NCBI GenBank assembly: GCA_036874045.1
Contig: JAZBRI010000004.1
Span: forward strand, 1,054,001-1,118,000
DNA from: Cymodocea nodosa
Lineage: Eukaryota > Streptophyta > Magnoliopsida > Alismatales > Cymodoceaceae
Length of the DNA: 64,000 bases
Direction: 5' to 3'
Below are positions 22,552-34,585 of this stretch, piece by piece. The position numbers and the translations under genes were made by a program. Under the pieces are notes generated by a model. The model did not search any database and had not been told where the DNA came from. It saw nothing but the letters and a program-made list of their open reading frames with translations. Numbering within the stretch: position 1 is the stretch's first letter; the number at the start of each line of letters is the position of its first letter.

Positions 22552-24047
22552 TCAAAGTGCAGAAATGAGCGTTGGCGAGGTACTGCCAACCCTGCCGGTG
22601 GGTTCCCTGGTCACGCTTTCCATCTCCGACACGAACCTGTCCATGGCTGGGGCCGGCAAGCACATGGGCACCACAATCCCCTCCTCCCCCTTGTCGTTCT
22701 TGAATGGTATGTAGAAGCTCGCCACCCCTGGGATCGCACCCACTCCTCCCTTCGCCGGGCCTCCGTACGCCGCCTCACCCCACCCCAAGTCTACTCCTCC
22801 GAACCCCGCACGGGTAACGTCCGACACCAGATAAGTTCGGACGACGGTGAAGTGCGGCTTCTGCCTCAGCACCAGCAGGTCGGCCAGAGACCTCATGTAC
22901 TCGTCCGTAACGTCCGCCTTGGTCTTCTTCACCAGCTCCAACGCGTAGCCCAGTGGGTTCTGGCACAGCTTGCCAGCGGTGGTGACCGCCACCGGGAAGG
23001 CGAACGCGTTCCCGTAGTACCCCACCGGCAGCGGTGGTTTGATCTTGGTACGCGCGTTCACGATGCAGAGGACGCGGACTTCCTCTTCCGGGTCCGCGCC
23101 CAGGGCAATGGTCCGGCACCTCCAGAGGCATGCCGTTAGGATTTCGAAGGTCGACCGATTCCTGAGGTGAGGTGGGACGTGCTTTCGGAGAGCGGCCACC
23201 TCGCGCGAGCCAAAGAAGAAGGATCGATGGGACATGTCGTCGAGGGGCATCAGTGTGCCCTTCGTGTCCGGCACCTCGTCGTACTCCCGGTGGACGCAGG
23301 TTACTCGCGGAGGATTCCTCGCGTTAAGCAGCTCCCTCTTCCACACCGGTGCTATAGAAGGGCAGGGAGCGCCGCGTGCCATCTCGCCGACGGCGTTCAT
23401 GAACTGTACCAGCCCGGCCGCGTCGCTCATTGTGTGGTTCAACCTCAGTGCGAGCGTGAAGCCTCCGCACATCAAACGAGTCACCTGCAGCAATTCAAAT
23501 AAGAAAAAAGGGAAAAACAGGGCGGGGGAATTAGAATTATTAAGTCACTAAAATCAATCGTCATGTAAGGAAGAGCGACCGGCCGATAAGTAAGAAAATT
23601 CACCTGAACCAACAAAAGCGGGGAGTTGAGAACACCGCTGGAGCCTTGGACGTCGTAGAGGAGCTCCTCAAGGCACGGGAAAGGCGGCTGAAGGATGTCA
23701 CCGAACTGGTCGAGACGCACGTCGGCGTCGGCCTCGATGAACAGGATGCCTTCACCGTTGCACTCCACCACAAGCTTCTGTCGAGGGGCCTCCCTGAGCC
23801 GGCCGGCGAAGGGGTAGTAATGGACCAGCGTCTTGGCAAGTGCGTCCTTGATGACGGGCGCAGGGTCCTTACCGGCGAGGGCGGGGTTATGGCGGTAGAA
23901 TTGGATGACAGGGATTTGGAAGCGCAGGCCCTCCTGGTCGTCGATGTCGGAGAGAAGCTTGAACTCGCGAGGCGTGGGGGCCGCCGGGGCAACCAGAACG
24001 GGTTTCTGCCGGCGGACGGTGAATCTTAGGGAAGAGGATGATGCCAT
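22552..24047 (-). CDS. BAHD acyltransferase, benzyl alcohol O-benzoyltransferase-like
   Basis: Cytosolic acyl-CoA-dependent transferase of the BAHD family that makes esters from alcohols. Clade resemblance is to benzyl alcohol O-benzoyltransferase/HSR201/fruit alcohol acyltransferases, so volatile benzoate or acetate esters are likely but unproven. Two exons: 24047-23604 (148 codons) and 23484-22552 (310 codons plus TGA). The 119-bp intron has GT (TTCAG|GTGAAT) and AG (CTGCAG|GTG) sites, and the splice falls at LLLVQ|VTRL, the usual BAHD position. Total 458 aa, a normal length. Catalytic HTMSD is at residues 165-169 and the structural DLGWG motif at 380-384; both intact. No frame breaks. GC-rich exons in an AT-rich region suggest a monocot gene. 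The substrate cannot be read from sequence. Confidence 0.93.
23485..23603 (-). other. Intron of the acyltransferase gene
   Basis: GTGAAT donor and TTGCTGCAG acceptor on the minus strand, with a T-rich tract before the acceptor. Phase 0. Position matches the conserved single intron of BAHD genes. Confidence 0.9.
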
Positions 24048-24121
24048 GGGGAGGTCGTAGGTGGTTAACTATTGGATCGGTAGCGATCGATCTTGGCTTG
24101 TGGAGTGTGGTTTCATGGTAG

Positions 24122-24130
24122 TTTTTATAG
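24122..24130 (-). promoter_or_regulatory. TATA box of the acyltransferase gene
   Basis: CTATAAAAA on the minus strand, about 75 bases upstream of the ATG at 24047. This places a start of transcription near 24095 and a short 5' leader of about 45-50 bases. Confidence 0.6.
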
Positions 24131-24259
24131 AAGTAGTGATGGGTAATGATACGAAGACAAGCAGTAAGTTTTCAATTCAATGGGGCGGCTGGACACTTGC
24201 ATGCAATGAAGCAGGAATTGTGTGGAAATTGTGGTCCAAGTTTCTCGGCTGCTTCAAAT

Positions 24260-26700
24260 ATCACATAGTTTGACCAGGGTGGGGACGCAAAACAAGAAGC
24301 AGAAAAAACTAATTAACTTTCCTAATTCGTAATCTTATACAAAATAAATGGCAAAAAAATAAGCGGTGATTAGGAAAACCGAGGGATGTGATTAACTAAT
24401 ACTTACGCAAAACTGCATGTATGTATGTTTGTAATAAAGACGATACATGGTTTGAATTTTTGGACATCTAGTAGCTAGCTAGTAGATAGAACAGTTCTAA
24501 TAACTAATATGGAAATTTCCAAGGAAGAACGGAGGAAATTTCCTTGGGGCTGCTACGTCCATTCTCATGGAAAACAATACGGACAATGACAAATTGGCAA
24601 GGCGTCACCCAGTTAGCTCTCAAGTTAACCACCTGTTTATTTATTGACTGGCCCATTTTGATTGGTTTGTACTTGCTGTTATTTTACGATTATTTTTTGT
24701 CTAAATTTAGACCACCTCCGGGATCAAGTGAAATGAAAGATCGATCGATCCACCACTTATACTCTAAGTGCATGCGTGATGTAATATATAATACAAATCT
24801 TAAAGAGGAGTACGGACATTATTAATTAACATACAGGCATGCATGATCCTTCTTCGAAGAATCCGGAGCTCTTCCTCTTGGTCAAAAAGCTTGAGCCACT
24901 TTCCCCTTCATTACATCTGAACTTTCTATGATATATGACCCGGTCTTCAAGCCACACAGTCTCCAGTGCTACCTCTTGGTCTTGTTATTGGAAGTTGCAC
25001 TTAATTTACAAGACAGCGCCCTTTACAATATTCTGTTCCTCCGAACCTTTTTAATTGTTGGTCCCGAATGATTCCTTTATGAACCTACCAATAGTTTGTG
25101 GGAAGTTGGAGAATAGATATTTCTTTGAACAACTTGGAGATGATTCTAGCTAGTGCCAAACGTTGTAATTAATCCAAAAACAAACAAAATTAGAAATCTA
25201 CTTGTTAAATTAAAGGAGATTAGTGGTTACCACTTTCTTGGTGACTTAAGATGGTCGGTCTGCTTAGGTTGAGGACTTGAAGTTACCCGTGAACCCATAA
25301 TTCTATTTCGGCTACATGTGGCGAGCAAGTGGATAATTTTAAACCATGCTTTTAGGATGTCAAGGTTCAATTGATAAATAGAGACAGGAAGGAAGAAGAA
25401 AGTATACAAGAGAACAATATTATATTTCCTTGCTTTAGAACTAATGCATAGAGATCAAGTATTTTTAAATAGATTGTAAACACAAACAACCCTTGCACTT
25501 GTAGCACCAATGGTATATGGAAGAAAAAAAATAGATAGTTTTACATTAATCCATGACATACTGGAACTTCGAGCGTTAGACCGTAACCTTTTCCTACTTG
25601 AACAATGCTGTGCAAGATGAAGAACGAGGCAACGTAGATGATCAAATGTAGAAAAAGGAGAGAAAGCTTTAACCCTAGTTGATACTTTTAGGATCGAGTT
25701 ATTTTATCATAGATAGATGAATAGTATATTTTAATTTATTTAACAACATTTTAATAAAATCAATCGAATTAATTACTTTACGTCTAAAACTTTTAATGTA
25801 GAAATCAATAGGTAAGTAAATAAATAATAATAAATCAAATGCAAATCACAAAATGGCATAAGAGAATTTTTATATTGATTGTCTAGACTAAATATATCCA
25901 CCCCATTCACTAAATTTAATTTTTTGCAAGTTCAGCATCTCACATTTATATTTAATACTTTTCCCAAGCTTACCACTCAATTCTCTCTAAATGTTTAAGA
26001 GCATATATCTCAACCACTCCTGATATTTACAATCAAACAACTATGTTATCTTAAGTTCCAACACCAACCTTTATCGTCTTAACTAATCTTGTAAAGTCTA
26101 TTCTCCTAAAATTAAAAGTTCCACTTCAAATCTAAGGTATATACCTTACCTTTGGTATATCTTTCACCAAACCTAAGGTATACCTGATGAGATAAATTTT
26201 ATGGATATTTAAGTTTTAAAAAAAAAAGAATCTACAACATTTAAACACATATGATCAAAAACAATATGCATTGTAATAAGATAAACACTAAAACCTTAAA
26301 GAAATCTCTTAAAAAGTCCCCAAGAAAATCTTGAACGAATTAACATATATTTTTATTTTAAAGCATTTCAAACATTGTAAAAACCTAAAGTAAACTCCTT
26401 AAAATAAGCAATATAAATATTTTTAATTTTTTCAAGATCCTATAGAAAATAATTCAAAAATCAATTTAGTAAATATTCAAAAGTATCTAATAGTGTGCCA
26501 AAGACCTATTTATGCATCTAGAAAGTAACAAAAAGTTATAGAAAGTGATAGAAAGTAATCGAAAGTGAACAAATAATAGAAATTAATAAAATATGAATGA
26601 ATAACATAAACATATTTGTATACATCTCAAGTTTATGAAAAAATTAATAATGTTTACATTCTTCGTAATAATATATCATACATTACATTCTTCCCACATA
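24260..26700. other. Intergenic region, no gene recognised
   Basis: 24260-25650 has mixed base composition, no repeat shared with the rest of the window and no convincing frame, so it is probably single-copy flank of the acyltransferase. 25650-26700 is AT-rich. It contains a 14-bp palindrome AAGGTATATACCTT near 26135 with nearby repeats of CTAAGGTATA, and short AGAAAGT repeats near 26520-26580. Confidence 0.5.
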
Positions 26701-26764
26701 GATAATATTATCTCATTACGCATGTTATCAACTATTTGTTTGTTCTATTATTAAGTTAATCTAA

Positions 26765-28080
26765 TTGTAGTTGCTCTTTCAACTTTTCAATCTGTACCTT
26801 TATAAGTTTGTGCATCATCAAAATCTTCAAATTCTTCCAACTCATTTTGAAAATTTTCAAGTAAATCTTCTCTATCTATTTTACGAATAAAATTATGCAA
26901 TAGAAAATATGCATGCACCATTTTCACCTAAGTTTCAAATGGAAATGATATATAACCACGTAAAATTGCAAAACGATACTTCATACCAACAAATGTATGC
27001 CTGATCACTATCCTTAATTGTAAATGCCTATAATTGAAATTCTCCATGGTATTTGTTAAAAGTTGAAATATATCATAATCTAATAAATGATATCTAACAC
27101 ATCTAAATGGGCAGATAAATTTTGGTCTATTTGAAAAACCAACATCTACTAAGTAGAATTTACTAATATTAAAACAAACATTAGTCTAAAGATAAAATAA
27201 ATAACTAGTTGAACTACTATAAAATACTTACTAATTGGAACTTGAAGTCTATTAGGTTAAGAGATTGCATCCTGAAGAACTCTAGCATTAATAGCAAATC
27301 ATTCCCATCTAAAAAGAATATAAACAAACTTCATATCAAAATTACAAGTCATCAATATATTTTGTGACAATTCACCCTTTCTATTCCTAAAGGGTGTTGT
27401 TTCTTTTCCATAAATGATTGCTTTTATATGTGTACCATCTATTGCACCAATACAATCCTATTAACAAGTATAAAATAAGCATTATATAAAATAATATCAA
27501 TGTTGTAAGAAATAACAACAAATGGTAAGAGTAGATTACCTTGAAGTATGGGAAGACATTTGCATCATTACAAATTTGTCTATGTATTGATGATGAATGT
27601 TTAAATAGAAGCTTTCCACTTAAACCAACTATAGCATTTAGCATCTCATTGAATACATGACTGACAATGTAACTTGAGCAATAAAATTTTTCTCTTATTA
27701 CTCTATATCTTTGATTTTAATCAATTATTACCAAAAATATAGCCAATTTCTCTTCATAGTAATGTTATTACCATCACATACTACTCCTTCCTTTCTCAAC
27801 AAATCACAAAATTATAGGAATATAGACTAACTCATATGATATATTTTCCTAGAATTATATGCTTGATTTGGTAAATTTTGATCCAACAATCTTCTAACAT
27901 AATATTACCCTTCTTTACTATATATGTGACCTACAACTGTTGAATTAATACTAGAATGACATGCAATTGTACTAAAATAATTCCATGTTAACATCATTAT
28001 CTTTCTCTTTTTCCTTACTCTTTCATCCTCTTGTTGTAATAGTAGCCTCAACCTGTGGGTCTTTTTCTTTAAATTCATTT
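26765..28080 (-). pseudogene. PIF/Harbinger transposase (broken)
   Basis: DDE transposase of the plant PIF/Harbinger superfamily. Minus-strand reading: an N-terminal region (FCDLLRKEGVV, about 27825-27795), FYCSSYIVSHVFNEML (about 27690-27640), the first catalytic motif CIGAIDGTH near 27455-27430, a YILFRWE stretch near 27315-27295, VDVGFSNRPKF (about 27155-27120), NYRHLQLRIVIRHTF (about 27030-26990), and an acidic tail with HNFIRKIDREDLLENF (26900-26850). The first D is present, but the second D position reads N (near 27288), and the E expected in the NYRH...ER block reads R (near 27000). There are also several stops. An intron with GT/AG ends (about 27543-27460) precedes the first motif. 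Inactive. The partner ORF lies upstream (28513-29480). Confidence 0.82.
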
Positions 28081-28129
28081 CCAAAGAATATCACCTATAA
28101 AAACAATGTACATTACTTGCATCAATAAT

Positions 28130-28400
28130 ACAATGTCTCATAACTTTCAACAACATAAAGCTCAACAATATTACAATATAAAGGCCAACAACATACAACC
28201 AACAATATACACATTTATCACAATATAAAGGCCAACAATATAAACATTTATCATAATATCATACAATATACAACCAACAATATAAACATTTATCATAACT
28301 ACCAACAACATAACAATCATTAATATAAAAACTTATCACAATATCATAACTATCAACAACATAACAACTAATAATGTAAAATATATCATATAACATAATT
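28130..28400. repeat. AT-rich minisatellite-like repeat
   Basis: Repeated short blocks of the type CAACAATATAAACATTTATC and ATAACTATCAACAACATAAC between the two Harbinger ORFs. Unit boundaries are loose. Confidence 0.7.
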
Positions 28401-28512
28401 GCAGTGTATCACATATAATTTTCAACATCAGTAACATAATAGTTTAAGTATATCAACATAGATAAAACCTCAACCATGCTACTTTCTTTTCAACTAATAT
28501 AACTAAAAACTA

Positions 28513-29480
28513 TTATCGCATTTCAATACTTTGTATTAATTTGGTTGCTTCAAATTGTTCCTCATTAGTAAGCTTATATAGTGAGAATAATATGTTCATT
28601 GCATCTTTTGTTTTCCTTTTTTTCACATGCTTCATTTGTAATTTTTCTTTTTCTACTTCACATAATTCATCCATAATTTCTAATTTATGTGTGTCCCTAT
28701 GATCATCTCTTTCAAAATATTCTCTAAAAGTATCTATCATATCTTAAATTGCATTAGACATTATTTCCTAGGACTTTACATGTGGTCGAGGCCTCTTCCC
28801 CTTCTTCGACACATTTGTTGTGGAGCCATTGGTTAATGGTGAATGTGTCTCCATTAGATGGACCTCTTCATTTACAACTTCATCAAATACTAGAGGAAGT
28901 GTGTCATTCTCATTATTTAAAGAAACATGAGTCATCTTCTTCTTCTTATTGTCTACAATCCTTAGGCTACCTTTCTCAAGAACTAGATGCAATGTTGTGT
29001 TAAAAAATAATTTATAGTTGCTCAAATATAGGCCAAGGTCTTCCTTTACCCTACATACAATCAGGATGTTTCTACATTGAAAAGATGAATTTATCAAATT
29101 TAGAGTTAAATTAGAGTCAACAAGTAAAAGTTAGTAAATTTCTTACATCAAAAAAGTCTAGATTTCTTCAAGTATATTAGTATACCTATTTACATAATCC
29201 CAACCTCATCCACTTTGACTTGAAATTTTTTTGTAGTTTTTTTACATTAGTTGGTAGGTCTTCATATGATTGTCTACATATTTCCTTATCATGCTATTTC
29301 CAATCTTTTGATTGTATTCTTCAATAACTTTCTCACATATATCAACTCTTATTTTCCTATCTATGGTTCTTCCATTACCTTCATTCAACTTTTCACACAA
29401 TATATTTAAAATTTGTTCATCAACTACAATGCTCCAACTTGTGCAGCTTCATCCTTCACCCCTTCTTGTGGTAGACATGG
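28513..29480 (-). pseudogene. Harbinger ORF1, Myb/SANT-like DNA-binding protein
   Basis: Minus-strand protein with a Myb/SANT-like domain (about 29450-29190): WSIVVDEQILNILCEKLNEG, then YNQKIGNSMIRKYVDNH, and GWGWDYVN. It continues with a low-complexity linker (29000-28770) containing KKGKRPRP, and a C-terminal helical region rich in E/K (28740-28513). In PIF/Harbinger elements ORF1 binds DNA and helps the transposase reach the nucleus. Interrupted by stops near 29465, 29255, 29160-29130 and 28760. Adjacent to and on the same strand as the transposase, as expected. Confidence 0.78.
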
Positions 29481-29499
29481 TTGACTAATATCATATAAG

Positions 29500-30355
29500 A
29501 AAAAAAAAAACAAAACACATATTTCAAAACATATATATGACAAAGCATACTGCATGAAATGATAACTAATCATTTATTTTACCCTTCTATATTAACCATA
29601 TTCCTGTCAAATAACATCATAATAAGTGATAATCCTAAAAGTATTGCATATGGATATATTATAGTAATGCTAACAACTACAAAAATAAGTTTCATGTTGA
29701 AAGTTTCATCAAAACATAATGATATCACACTAGAACACATGATAAGTTCAATCTACTATAAGAAAACTACAAAACTATTATTAACACCTAACGATAACTT
29801 GAACTAGCATCTTGAAGAAATAGTAATGCTAACAATTATAAATAAAAATGACAAAATAGTAAATATTAATCACTACTTTGTAAGGATATATAAAATTTAA
29901 AATTTTATATTCAAGAATTTTTAATTTTGAAATTATTAATAGTTAACTACCATATCCTCAGTTTCTTATTTTATTCATTTTTGCAAGTGCAACATTAAGT
30001 TACATTGTTCTAAAAAATCCTCAAGGGTGTTTACATACTATGGCTTGACAACCCCTCCATATAAATTGGTAAGGAAAAGTTGTGTTTCACATATTTGTAG
30101 AATTAATTCATGTAGTTATGTATTTCATCACCTTTCTTATGTGCAATATTAGATACTTTTTTATCAAACTCAATGGAATGCATAATTCAATATGCTATAT
30201 TAGATATCCATGTGATTACTAACATGGAGAGCATCTTATGTAGTTTGCAAGTTCTTCACATGTATTTTTGCTTTCTAAGATGTTTGTCTATTATATGATG
30301 TCACCTACTCTTTTGTCTAGTTAAGTGCTGCCCATGTTAAAACTTTTGATGAGTT
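29500..30355. other. AT-rich intergenic DNA, no gene recognised
   Basis: No frame with recognisable similarity on either strand. The right end leads into the superoxide dismutase fragment. Confidence 0.5.
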
Positions 30356-30359
30356 TTGG

Positions 30360-30536
30360 GATGCTTTGGAACCATATATGAACTAGAGAACACTTGAATT
30401 TCACTAGGTAAAACACCACAAAGATTATGTTGATGGCTTAAATAAGAAACTTTCTAATAGTCCATTGTATGGATACACTTTAAAGGAATTGGTGAAATTA
30501 TCCTACAACAATGGGAACTTGTTTCAAGAATTTCAT
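30360..30536 (+). pseudogene. Iron superoxide dismutase gene fragment
   Basis: A 59-codon stretch reading DALEPYMN, RTLEFH, KHHKDYVDGLNKKL, SPLYGYTLKELVKLSYNNGN matches the N-terminal part of plant chloroplast Fe-superoxide dismutases (FSD2/FSD3-like), including the helix with the metal-binding HxxxxHxxYV pattern. TAG stops lie at 30384-30386 and at 30405-30407, the latter where the family has W in FHWGKHH. No other FeSOD domain (NHxFFW, the DVWEHAYY region) was found nearby, so this is a captured or decayed fragment, not a gene. FeSOD normally detoxifies superoxide in plastids. Confidence 0.75.
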
Positions 30537-30539
30537 ACT

Positions 30540-31560
30540 TTCTACTTTCATGCTTATATAACTACTAAACCAATATTGGACAACTTCATTACACTATTTG
30601 TTGTGACATATGTTTGATGCATTCCTAATAAATTGCAAATGATTCTCTGGAAAAATCAATATCTTACAGGCAAATAAGGATAAGAATCTAGAGAAAAAAA
30701 CTTCTACAACATACAAATCCAAAGAGCATTATACATCAATCATATTAACAAATCTATTAACCAACAAAAAGCTAATAGCCTTGACTCTTTGTTGGCAACA
30801 AATACTACTTTGTAATCTCAACAAAAGAAAAAAAAATCATAAATCACATGAGTTGGAAAAAAAATACAAACAATGTTGTAACATTAAATATTAAATAAAA
30901 ATTGAAAACATGAGCTAGATGGAAATATGTATACATAATATAAAAAATTGAAACAATGAGCCCTTGCTTTTTTCCTCAGGTTACAAACAAAAAAATTGAA
31001 AGAAGTGAAATAATAAATAAATCTATTTATATCACTAGGTCATAGCAATTCATAATGCATTTTTGATATCTATTTATATCAGTTAATGAACCTTGATCTT
31101 TTATCAATTAATGATGTCCTTCCAAGAAATTTGCAAATGAACAAGATATATGCAAGTTGATAGGTTACATTTTTATCAAGTACGAGAACTAGAATGTGCC
31201 ACTACCCAAATTATCTATTTGTTACTAAAGTCACAACAACAACAATCACAAATGGGATTGAGGGTTACCAAAATCAAAGGGTGACCAAAGACAACGAGAT
31301 GCACAAATCAAGAGCGATGATGATAGGACTTTGATTTCATCAAACGATAGTCCTTCGACACAAATGATGCAAGCAGATAGACACAAATGGCTTAGAAGAA
31401 CTCAAGGCTTCGATTTCATCTGACGACAATTTTTCGATGTAGGTGATGTGAGTAGACAAATATAGATGGCTTGGAAGAACTATTGAGAAGAGACTACAAT
31501 AACCTTTGCCCTCTCCTCCTACATAGCCTTCTCCCTTGTTCTCTAACACCCTAAACTAGA
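30540..31560. other. AT-rich DNA, no gene recognised
   Basis: No convincing coding on either strand. Two near-copies of a GAAGAACT...TTCGATTTCATCTGACGAC block occur at about 31330-31480. Confidence 0.45.
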
Positions 31561-31563
31561 ACC

Positions 31564-32022
31564 TGTCAATAAAGGGATTGCATCTTGTTTGCTCTCAAAG
31601 AAGAAGTCACCCTCTCAATACATGGTTGTTGGAAGACGAAGAAGAAGAAAAACCCACAAGATTTAACATGGTTTGACAACTACCTATGTCCATAGGTACA
31701 CTAGCTCTTGGAATGCTTATTGTGATGTAGATAAAGTGTAGGTATATTCCTATTTATAGGAAAATGTATAAATCCTAAGTACAATAATTACAAATTCTAC
31801 TCTAGCCTTCCATTGCACAACCGTTGGGTTCCGATAAGTACTTCTAGAGACTCCCTCGACTACATTCACTAGACAACTGAGTCGACCTCCTCGACTCTCT
31901 AACTAAACTACTGGTTTCTAGGTGAGCTCTCTCAAATGCCGTGGTTGAGGTCCTGACTTTCGCCTCTAACTTTGATTGCCAATCTATGAACTAAAGACTA
32001 ACTCCACACATCTACCTTAACA
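31564..32022 (-). repeat. 3' LTR of copia remnant G
   Basis: On the minus strand it begins TGTTAAGGTAGATGTG at 32022, right after a purine tract AAGTGGGAGAT (32033-32023), and probably ends CCTTTATTGACA at 31564. It contains a TATA box CCTATAAATA at 31760-31751. Tnt1-type size and layout. The right-hand boundary is fixed by the purine tract; the left one is an estimate. Confidence 0.6.
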
Positions 32023-32149
32023 ATCTCCCACTTGGAGACTATCTCCCTACTTCCTATGTTTGGGTCCTTGTAATTATTTTGTAAGGTTTCTACATCTGGC
32101 ACCAATCTCCTTGATTCATGTTCCTAGGAGACTCATCAGGCTTTAGCAA

Positions 32150-32365
32150 AACTAGAGCTTTCTAAACAAGACCACCTTGGTGAGAGTGTTTGCTACATTC
32201 TCAACCCCCTTCACCTTTTGGAGGTTAAAAACTCTTGTCCTCAATTTGTTCCCAAATGAAAAAGTGCATCATCCTAATATGCTTGGATCTCAAGTGAAAC
32301 TTTAGGTTTTCTGACAAGTAAATGGCAAATTGGTTATCGCAATACAACACACTTTGGTGTCTCTC
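32150..32365 (-). pseudogene. Copia RNase H end (remnant G)
   Basis: Minus-strand reading gives LYCDNQFAIYLSENLKFH (about 32345-32290), SKHIRMMHFFI, then VENVANTLTKVVL (about 32205-32165), the end of a Tnt1/Retrofit-type copia pol. A frame change lies in the middle. It is 5'-truncated. It faces element B head to head, with B's 5' end beginning about 110 bases away. Confidence 0.7.
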
Positions 32366-32478
32366 TTCTTGTGTGTGCTTGCTAGTCTTGTGTATTTTTT
32401 TTCATCCTCCAAAGATCTCACTAGGCTAAACACTATTCTACATGTGCTTAGTTGATTGTTTGGAACACTTCCTAACAA

Positions 32479-32492
32479 TCTAGTATCAGAGT
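32479..32492 (+). other. Primer binding site of copia element B
   Basis: TCTAGTATCAGAGT just after CCTAACA, matching the initiator tRNA-Met site with one change. Only about 90 bases of 5' LTR seem to remain before it. Confidence 0.6.
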
Positions 32493-32556
32493 AATTGGTT
32501 GAAGGTGCAAGGTGCAAGGTGCTATTGTTGAAGAAATCATAGAAAGAGTGAGAGCT

Positions 32557-34585
32557 ATGGTAGAAGATAGCAAGGTGAAGATTGATAGGTTCAATGGAAA
32601 GGACTTCAATTTTTGGAAAATGTAGATAGAAGACTATTTATATTAGAAGAAGTTACACAAACTGCTTTTGGGATGGAAACTAGAAGGAATAGACCAAGCA
32701 ACTTGGGAACTACTAGACTATCAAGCCCTAGAAGTGATCAAATTAACCTTGGCTAGAAATGTTGCATTCAACATCGTTAAGGAGAAGACCACGATAGGCT
32801 TGATGAAAGCATTGATGAATATGTATGAGAAACCATTAGCTTCAAATAAGGTATATCTAATGAAGAGGTTGTTAAATTTCAAGATGTTAGAAGGTGCATG
32901 TGTCACTAATCACATCAATAAGTTCAATACGATCTTGATTCAATTAAGTTCTATGGAAATAAATTTTGATGATGAAATTAGAGTAGTCATCCTTCTATCC
33001 TCACTACTAAAAAGTTGGTTCGGAGTTGTTACCAGTGTTAGTAGCTCTTTAGGTCAAGAGAAGCTACAGTCAAGTGACATTAGGGATTTAATTCTTAATG
33101 AAGATATGTGCAAGAGAAGCAACTCACAAGTGAAGACATTTGATGAAGTGTTGAATGCAAAAAGTAGAGGAAGAAGTTAATATTGTGGTGGAGGTAGAAA
33201 AGGTAGTTCAAGGTCCAAGGACAATAGGAGAAAGGGTAGCAACAATAGGAGGAAGATCACTTGTTGAAACTATGGCAAGAGAGGTCACTTCAAGAGGGAG
33301 TGTAGAGCTCCCAAAAGAATAGATTAAGGAGGAAATAGGGAATCAACAAACTCAACTAATGAAGAGATTGCAGATGCCCAAATTTGTTGCATTGAGAGCT
33401 TATGGACTCATAGATCCTTGATTCACATGCATCATTCCACTCCACCAACATGAAAGAACTATTACGAAACTATAAGGCAACAAAAAAGAAGAATATTTAT
33501 CTTGCTGATAGTAGAAGTCTAGATATAGTGGGCATTGGTGAAGTCCACATCAAGGCACACAATAATATTGTATGGGGGTTGGAGAACATTAGGTATGTTT
33601 CCAACTTAGCCAAGAACTTGGTTGCAACTGGTCAACTAGATGATCTAGGTTACACCATTAGCTTTGGCAGTAGATGTGGAAGGTAACCAGAGGTGCCATG
33701 GTAATCATTAGAGGCAAGAAGATTGACACTCTCTATTACACCCCCAAAGAGCACAACATGGCTACTATGGTAAGTAGCATAGAGAGCACAACATTGTGGC
33801 ACAAGAGGTTAGGCCACATGAGTAAAAAGAAATTGAAACTAATGATGTCCAAAGGGAGAATTCTAGACTTGAAGTTAGTAGAGTTGGAATTTTGTGAAGA
33901 CTATATTTTAAGGAAACATAAGAGAGTAGGTTTCTCAAAGACAACTAGGACAAGTAAGTCATGGATGCTGGAATTAGTCCATATGGATGTTAGGGGCCTA
34001 ACACTAGTAAGTTCCCTTGGTGGCTCTCAATATTATGTCACATTTATAGATGATTACACTAATAAGGTTTGGTTGTAGTTCCTAAAGAACAAGTTTGAAG
34101 TCATATCAGTTTTCAAGAAGTAGAAAGTTGAAGTTGAGAACTAGACTAACTTAAAGGTGAAGTGCTTGAAGTTAAACAATAGAGGAGCGTATTGTAACAA
34201 TAACTTCAAGAAATTCTATGAAGATTAGGGCATTAAATAGATAAGGACTATCTTAGGAAATCCTCAACATAATGGTGTTGCCGAGAAAATGAACAAGACA
34301 TTGAATGAGTGGGCTAGGAGTATGAGACTACTTGTAGGCCTCCCCAAACAATTTTAGGTAGATGTAATCAGCATAGTCACTCACTTGATTAATAGAGGAC
34401 ATTTTGTTCCCATAAACTTTAAGATTCTAGAAGAAGAGCGGTTTGAAAAGAAGGTGAACCTCACACACTTGAAGGTGTTTAGATGTGTATCCTATATACA
34501 CATCAAAGATAATACAAGGGACAAGTTGGATTCAAAGATAGTGAAGTGCTACTTCATTAGTTATGGTGTTGATTAGTTTGGTTAT
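32557..34585 (+). pseudogene. Element B gag, protease and integrase (Tnt1-like copia)
   Basis: ATG at 32557. Gag (UBN2 type) is open from 32668 to 33180 with YEKPLASNKVYLMKRLLNFK and LILNEDMCKR. A CCHC-like knuckle NYGKRGHFKREC (33269-33304) has one changed cysteine neighbour and adjacent TGA. The protease region starts near 33415, but the active-site DSG is degraded (DSHAS). The integrase pre-domain has LWHKRLGHMSKKKLKLM (33795-33845), and the core has LVHMDVRG (33975-33998) and FIDDYTNKVW (34043-34072). The second aspartate region is decayed (reads KLNNRGAYCN near 34170-34200). The reading continues to FGY at 34585, where a solo LTR interrupts it; it resumes at 36490. Many stops. Confidence 0.8.

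Noticed and set aside
22537-23139. 200-codon plus-strand open frame (and others on plus up to 24029)
   Set aside because: It is antisense to the acyltransferase exons; the open frames follow from high GC and the minus-strand protein has clear catalytic motifs.
24544-24825. 93-codon frame upstream of the acyltransferase
   Set aside because: No recognisable motif, AT-rich codon use and no splice or promoter support.
28130-28400. CRISPR-like regular repeats
   Set aside because: AT-rich minisatellite with irregular units in a plant genome; no uniform repeats or unique spacers.
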